Positions 39,572 through 42,867 of a DNA stretch of 42,867 nucleotides are shown here, in pieces. The DNA is taken from assembly GCF_025562455.1 (NCBI RefSeq), contig NZ_JAHPRO010000024.1:1-42867 (forward strand), given 5' to 3'. Numbering within the stretch: the first letter of the stretch is position 1; every line of letters starts with the position of its first letter. The notes beneath the pieces were generated by a model, which was not told where the DNA came from, did no database searches, and worked only from the letters and a program-made list of their open reading frames with translations. The stretch comes from Acinetobacter sp. WU_MDCI_Axc73 (GTDB lineage: Bacteria; Pseudomonadota; Gammaproteobacteria; Pseudomonadales; Moraxellaceae). A program made the translations under genes and the position numbers.

Positions 39572-39944
39572 ATTTTCCTCACACAATGGGCTCATTCAAA
39601 AAATGGGCCTTTATGGATGATAAATACTGCAAAAAGCCATCAATTACGATGTAACAATTTATTAGGGTTTTTAGGTGATTTATATAACGTTAAAATCCAG
39701 ATTTTTGATGATTCTTTGTGAATTAAAATTAAAAAATAAAAGATGGATAATAAGTTAGGTCAGTTTTTTTAGTTGAAATCACTGTCTTTAACAACATGGA
39801 TTCAAGTTAAAAAAATTGCAGAACATGTACGCCTCACTCTATAAACACCAACTTATTATGTGAGTTTGACCAGAAGAAATTGTGAATCATAGGCAGCGCA
39901 AAGTTTGACTTTGCAAATTTTTGTCATAATGAAAGGAAAGCAAC
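39572..39944. other. intergenic region before the lipoprotein gene
   Basis: About 370 bp of AT-rich sequence that should hold the lipoprotein promoter. I see no ORF, RNA gene or repeat of note. Confidence 0.4.
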
Positions 39945-40181
39945 ATGAAGAAACTTGGTCTATTATCATTGGTATTCGCAGGTGTAGCATTCGCAGCAGT
40001 AGGTTGTGCTTCGGAGGCTGGCTTAGATGCTTCAGGTTCTACACAAGCTTCTGCAAGCCCTGAAGCAACTGGTGCGCAGAGTGGTGTGGCAGTACAAGCG
40101 GATACTTCAACGCAGACTCAACCTGTACAGGCATCTCCTGAACAACCTCAAGTTGCCCCAGAGTCTGCACCTGTTCAATAA
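39945..40181 (+). CDS. small low-complexity lipoprotein, 78 aa
   Basis: Signal peptide with lipobox: MKKLGLLSLVFAGVAFAAVG followed by Cys21, so it should be lipidated and membrane-anchored. The mature part is low complexity, made of Ser, Ala, Gln, Pro, Thr and Glu (for example QADTSTQTQPVQASPEQPQ), with no fold apparent. AAAGGAAAG precedes the ATG at good spacing. No family is recognised. It is flanked by long spacers and is probably monocistronic. Confidence 0.75.
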   Translation: MKKLGLLSLVFAGVAFAAVGCASEAGLDASGSTQASASPEATGAQSGVAVQADTSTQTQPVQASPEQPQVAPESAPVQ

Positions 40182-40483
40182 CATTTTTTTCTGTATTGCG
40201 GTGAATGAAAGTGATCATTGAATGCCACCACGACACTCAGTTTTAGATGAGCTGCTACTCATCTGAAGCGTTCAAAACCGACATTCAGAGAAGATATGAC
40301 GTACAGTTATTTAGGTCGATTGCCCTCAGGCAAGCCATTAATAATCAATTATAGTAGCCCTATAGCGAACAGGATGTTCCAAATGGTCGTACGGTAAATA
40401 AGGTAGGATGCTTGGGTACGAATCAAACCAAAGCCTAAATCTCAATGGATTTAGGCTTTGGCTTATTTGAGTGACCTGACTGA
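40182..40483. other. intergenic region with hairpins
   Basis: About 300 bp. It holds a small hairpin AGATGAG/CTCATCT (near 40244-40263) and a perfect 14-bp stem CCAAAGCCTAAATC/GATTTAGGCTTTGG (40428-40441 and 40448-40461, 6-nt loop) lacking strong T runs. The second may be a terminator for an unseen or lost gene. No ORF is recognised. Confidence 0.45.
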
Positions 40484-40633
40484 ACAATAATAAACGTTAA
40501 AGACAATCTGCATATCTTCGCCCCACATTCACATGACCCCAGCAATCATCACTTCGAGCATAGTCATATTGGTCACCATGCCGATGATGATGCTCCGCAG
40601 GTAAAACAACACTCTCAACTCAAAGCAATATAG
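40484..40633 (+). pseudogene. His-rich reading-frame remnant
   Basis: An open frame without a start codon encodes HIFAPHSHDPSNHHFEHSHI followed by GHHADDD and a short tail to a stop at 40631. Ten or so His in about 30 residues is characteristic of the C-terminus of metal-associated proteins, for example small copper- or zinc-linked DUF2946-type proteins. No ATG, RBS or upstream homologous part is visible, so it looks like the end of a decayed gene. The identification is tentative. Confidence 0.3.
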
Positions 40634-40866
40634 TGACAAGTGAGATCAAAATTACTTTCATTTCACGACGCCTTATTTTTGATCCAACCAATGACAAAAC
40701 TTTCCAATGCTATTTCAGGTTTGAGCCAATGACTTTTGTTGAGGTTGGGATTAGCGTAGGGAAAAATAAGGAAATGTAACTTGATTAGGTGTCTTGCATG
40801 CGCATATAGTCAAGACACGCTCGAATATGTAAAAAAATGAATAACAGCATTTTAAGGGAGAAATCA

Positions 40867-41937
40867 GTGAATCTATCGCAGCAAAAGCTTCAGGCATTAT
40901 TAGAAAAAGGGCAGGGGCCAGCAGCACGTGCATTAGACAAACTCCCTACTTTTTTTCAGGAGTCAATTGTCAAATTACTGGGCTATCCTTATCAGTATCC
41001 ACAACTTGATAGTTTCACTAAATGTTTGATGGCGGTGCAGTACAAACAGCGGTATACGGGTTTCATCGATGAAAATATTGACCGTTCCCGCCAAATGTTT
41101 GAACTGCAAATGCAGGCAATCCGACGTAAACCAACATTCTTAGAGTTTGTTGAAGATATTCGCCTACCTTTACAAAGTGGTACAATTTTTGCCAGACATT
41201 ATCATCCGCATCCAAATAAAAAGCTGCCTATGGTGGTATTTTATCATGGTGGTGGCTTTGTGGTTGGTAATGTTGATACTCACGATGAAGCTTGTCGCCT
41301 GATTGCTAAATCAGCCAATGTGCAAATATTAAGTATTGATTATCCGCTTGCTCCAGAATTTTCGCCTAAGCATTTAATTCAGTCTTGTGAAGATGCGTTG
41401 GCCTGGGTTTATCAAAACCGTCGCTATTTTAAAATTCTAAAAAATCGTATTGCAGTGGCAGGTGATAGTGCAGGCGGTAATATCAGTACTGTGGTTGCTC
41501 AAAGAACCATTGGTAAGTCTTATGCACCACAAGCTCAATTCCTGATTTATCCAACCGTAGATTTTAAAAGCCGTCATCCATCTTTTTATGCCTATAAAGA
41601 TGGTTTGGTGTTGACAGGTCGTGATATCGATTACGTCACAGACTACTACGCGACTCAACATCATATTGAATTAACAGATCCAGTGATTTCACCCACCTAT
41701 GGAAATTTGAAAAAAATAGCACCTGCATATGTCGTAACGGCAGGTCATGACGTGTTACATGATGAAGGTGAGATCTATAGTCATAAGTTGCGTCAGAATG
41801 GTGTGAAGGTTCAACATGATGAATATTTGGATCAGACTCATGGTTTTATTAACCTGACGCCTGTTTCACGTAAAGCCAAAGCCAATCTAATACAGATGAG
41901 TAAATCATTTAGAAAATTTTGGGATAAACATGCCTAA
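40867..41937 (+). CDS. HSL-family alpha/beta hydrolase (esterase)
   Basis: Esterase/lipase of the hormone-sensitive-lipase family, 356 aa. The oxyanion motif HGGG is at 127-130. The nucleophile is Ser201 in GDSAGGN. The acid is probably Asp295 in GHDVLHDE and the base His325 in QTHGF. There is no signal peptide, so it is probably cytoplasmic. I chose the GTG at 40867 because AGGGAG lies 7 bp upstream. The in-frame ATG at 40837 has no RBS and its codons contain that AGGGAG. The substrate is unknown. A perfect parS lies 33 bp past the stop. Confidence 0.88.
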   Translation: MNLSQQKLQALLEKGQGPAARALDKLPTFFQESIVKLLGYPYQYPQLDSFTKCLMAVQYKQRYTGFIDENIDRSRQMFELQMQAIRRKPTFLEFVEDIRLPLQSGTIFARHYHPHPNKKLPMVVFYHGGGFVVGNVDTHDEACRLIAKSANVQILSIDYPLAPEFSPKHLIQSCEDALAWVYQNRRYFKILKNRIAVAGDSAGGNISTVVAQRTIGKSYAPQAQFLIYPTVDFKSRHPSFYAYKDGLVLTGRDIDYVTDYYATQHHIELTDPVISPTYGNLKKIAPAYVVTAGHDVLHDEGEIYSHKLRQNGVKVQHDEYLDQTHGFINLTPVSRKAKANLIQMSKSFRKFWDKHA

Positions 41938-41970
41938 ACGAAATCAGGACGAAAAATAGAAGACAAAAGA

Positions 41971-41986
41971 TGTTTCACGTGAAACA
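41971..41986. other. parS, ParB-binding site
   Basis: TGTTTCACGTGAAACA, identical to the site at 21519. It lies between the esterase and the cyclophilin gene, about 25 kb from oriC, so the ParB-bound zone extends along the right arm. Confidence 0.92.
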
Positions 41987-42090
41987 TCTTTTTGATAATA
42001 CAAATAACAATACTATAAAAATAGACCTTGAACATTCTATGCTAGTCTGGCTAGCAATTTGATTGCTAAAGAGATAGAAAAGGAAAAAAA

Positions 42091-42657
42091 ATGTTAAAGA
42101 AAGTCGCTTTAATGGCAACGGGATGTTTAATGAGTATTAATGTATTTGCAAATACATTAGTTGAAATGAAAACCTCCATGGGCAATATTGAAATTGAGCT
42201 TTTTAATGATCAAGCTCCTATTTCTAGCAAAAATTTTGAAAATTATGTAAAAAGCAACTTTTATACAGGAACGATTTTTCATCGCGTTATTCCTGGATTC
42301 ATGGTTCAAGGTGGTGGCATGGATGTCAACCTCAAAGAAAAAGCGACTCGACCAGCAATCAAAAATGAAGCGAGTAATGGTCTTAAAAATACACGTGGTA
42401 CTTTAGCTATGGCGCGTACCAGTAATCCAAATTCTGCAACTAGCCAATTCTTCATTAACGTTGCAGATAACAACTTTCTCAATGCCTCGCCTGTCGATGC
42501 AGGATATGCAGTATTTGGTAAAGTCACCAAGGGCATGGATGTGGTCGATAAAATTGTTAAAGTTCCGACAACGACTATAGGTTCTTATCAAAATGTGCCT
42601 AAACAACCTATTAAAATCTTGAGTGTTCAAATCAAGCCTCAAAAAAGTGCCAAATAG
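42091..42657 (+). CDS. ppiA: periplasmic peptidyl-prolyl cis-trans isomerase (cyclophilin)
   Basis: Cyclophilin that speeds proline isomerisation in exported proteins. It is 188 aa with a signal peptide ending near SINVFA (1-20). The catalytic pattern is [14 protein letters not shown], followed by [21 protein letters not shown] and [15 protein letters not shown], the complete cyclophilin core. AAAAGGAAA precedes the ATG at 42091. The symbol follows the E. coli periplasmic form. A terminator follows, then the rightward rrn-type promoter. Confidence 0.92.
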   Translation: MLKKVALMATGCLMSINVFANTLVEMKTSMGNIEIELFNDQAPISSKNFENYVKSNFYTGTIFHRVIPGFMVQGGGMDVNLKEKATRPAIKNEASNGLKNTRGTLAMARTSNPNSATSQFFINVADNNFLNASPVDAGYAVFGKVTKGMDVVDKIVKVPTTTIGSYQNVPKQPIKILSVQIKPQKSAK

Positions 42658-42663
42658 CATACA

Positions 42664-42700
42664 ATAAAGCAGAAATATGAAATTAATATTTCTGCTTTAT
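42664..42700 (+). terminator. ppiA terminator
   Basis: Perfect 15-bp arms ATAAAGCAGAAATAT (42664-42678) and ATATTTCTGCTTTAT (42686-42700), 7-nt loop. T runs are weak. Confidence 0.65.
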
Positions 42701-42790
42701 AAATAAATAGTTACAGTCGTTTTGAGTGTAAAATAAACCAGCTGGATGCATAAAAATAGAACACTTGATAAAACAATGGGTTAAAGATGC

Positions 42791-42862
42791 TTGCACTGTT
42801 TTAGAAACTGTATAGAATACGCTGCATCCCGACGCGATACACGATGAAGATCTTGGCTATTA
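42791..42862 (+). promoter_or_regulatory. rRNA-operon-type core promoter, right copy
   Basis: TTGCAC (42791-42796), a 16-bp spacer and TAGAAT (42813-42818), then a leader running off the window. It is the exact inverted copy of 1-72. The sequence upstream is A/T-rich (ATAAAAATAG, GATAAAACAA), as in UP elements. The rrn assignment is an inference from duplication, orientation and promoter quality. Confidence 0.6.
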
Positions 42863-42867
42863 GGGTT

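Noticed and set aside
41000..41012. DnaA-box-like GTATCCACA in the esterase gene
   Set aside because: Mismatch at the first base, isolated and inside a coding region, with no cluster around it.

Overview
The window is a chromosomal segment of an Acinetobacter species (Gammaproteobacteria, Moraxellaceae, AT-rich). The evidence is the order dnaA-dnaN-recF-gyrB facing rpmH-rnpA-yidD-yidC-mnmE, DnaA, GyrB and GrpE proteins of Acinetobacter type and length, and tandem AdeT1/2-family genes beside tyrS. I cannot name the species. The chromosomal replication origin lies inside it, in the dnaA-rpmH spacer (about 16.58-17.24 kb), with at least four perfect DnaA boxes. Both window ends carry the same 72-bp sequence in inverted orientation. 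It starts at a TTGCAC -35 element, has TAGAAT 16 bp later, and points outward, so the window looks like the interval between two divergent rRNA operons around the origin.

Left arm (1-16.6 kb): a small unknown gene, tyrS, anmK (1,6-anhydro-MurNAc kinase), erpA (Fe-S carrier), three tandem secreted AdeT-like solute-binding proteins, the ABC-F factor yheS, a DUF2171 protein, then gyrB, recF, dnaN and dnaA reading leftward from the origin. The dnaA promoter carries a perfect DnaA box between its -35 and -10, as expected for autoregulation.

Right arm (17.2-42.9 kb): rpmH-rnpA-yidD-yidC (ribosome, RNase P and membrane insertion), mnmE (tRNA modification), a perfect parS site, dsbC, a GlsB/YeaQ-type membrane protein, hpt and guaD (purine salvage), a DUF925 nucleotidyltransferase-like protein, alx (TerC family) behind a yybP-ykoY manganese riboswitch with a readable terminator switch, mpl (murein recycling), a DUF486 membrane protein, purE-purK, an MltB-type transglycosylase, two poorly known genes, dnaK and grpE (with a sigma-32-like promoter before dnaK), a LysR regulator divergent from an atypical MBL-fold protein, a small lipoprotein, an HSL-family esterase, a second perfect parS and a periplasmic cyclophilin.

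The most unusual signal is a 12-bp palindrome, TTTRAATTYAAA. I count 17 exact copies, all in two places: seven in dnaA/oriC (16194-16978) and ten in the otherwise gene-free purK-transglycosylase spacer (31792-32326). That second spacer also carries two perfect DnaA boxes. It is therefore an oriC-like locus about 15 kb from oriC and could be an undescribed auxiliary initiation, DnaA-titration or nucleoid-organising site bound by an unidentified protein.
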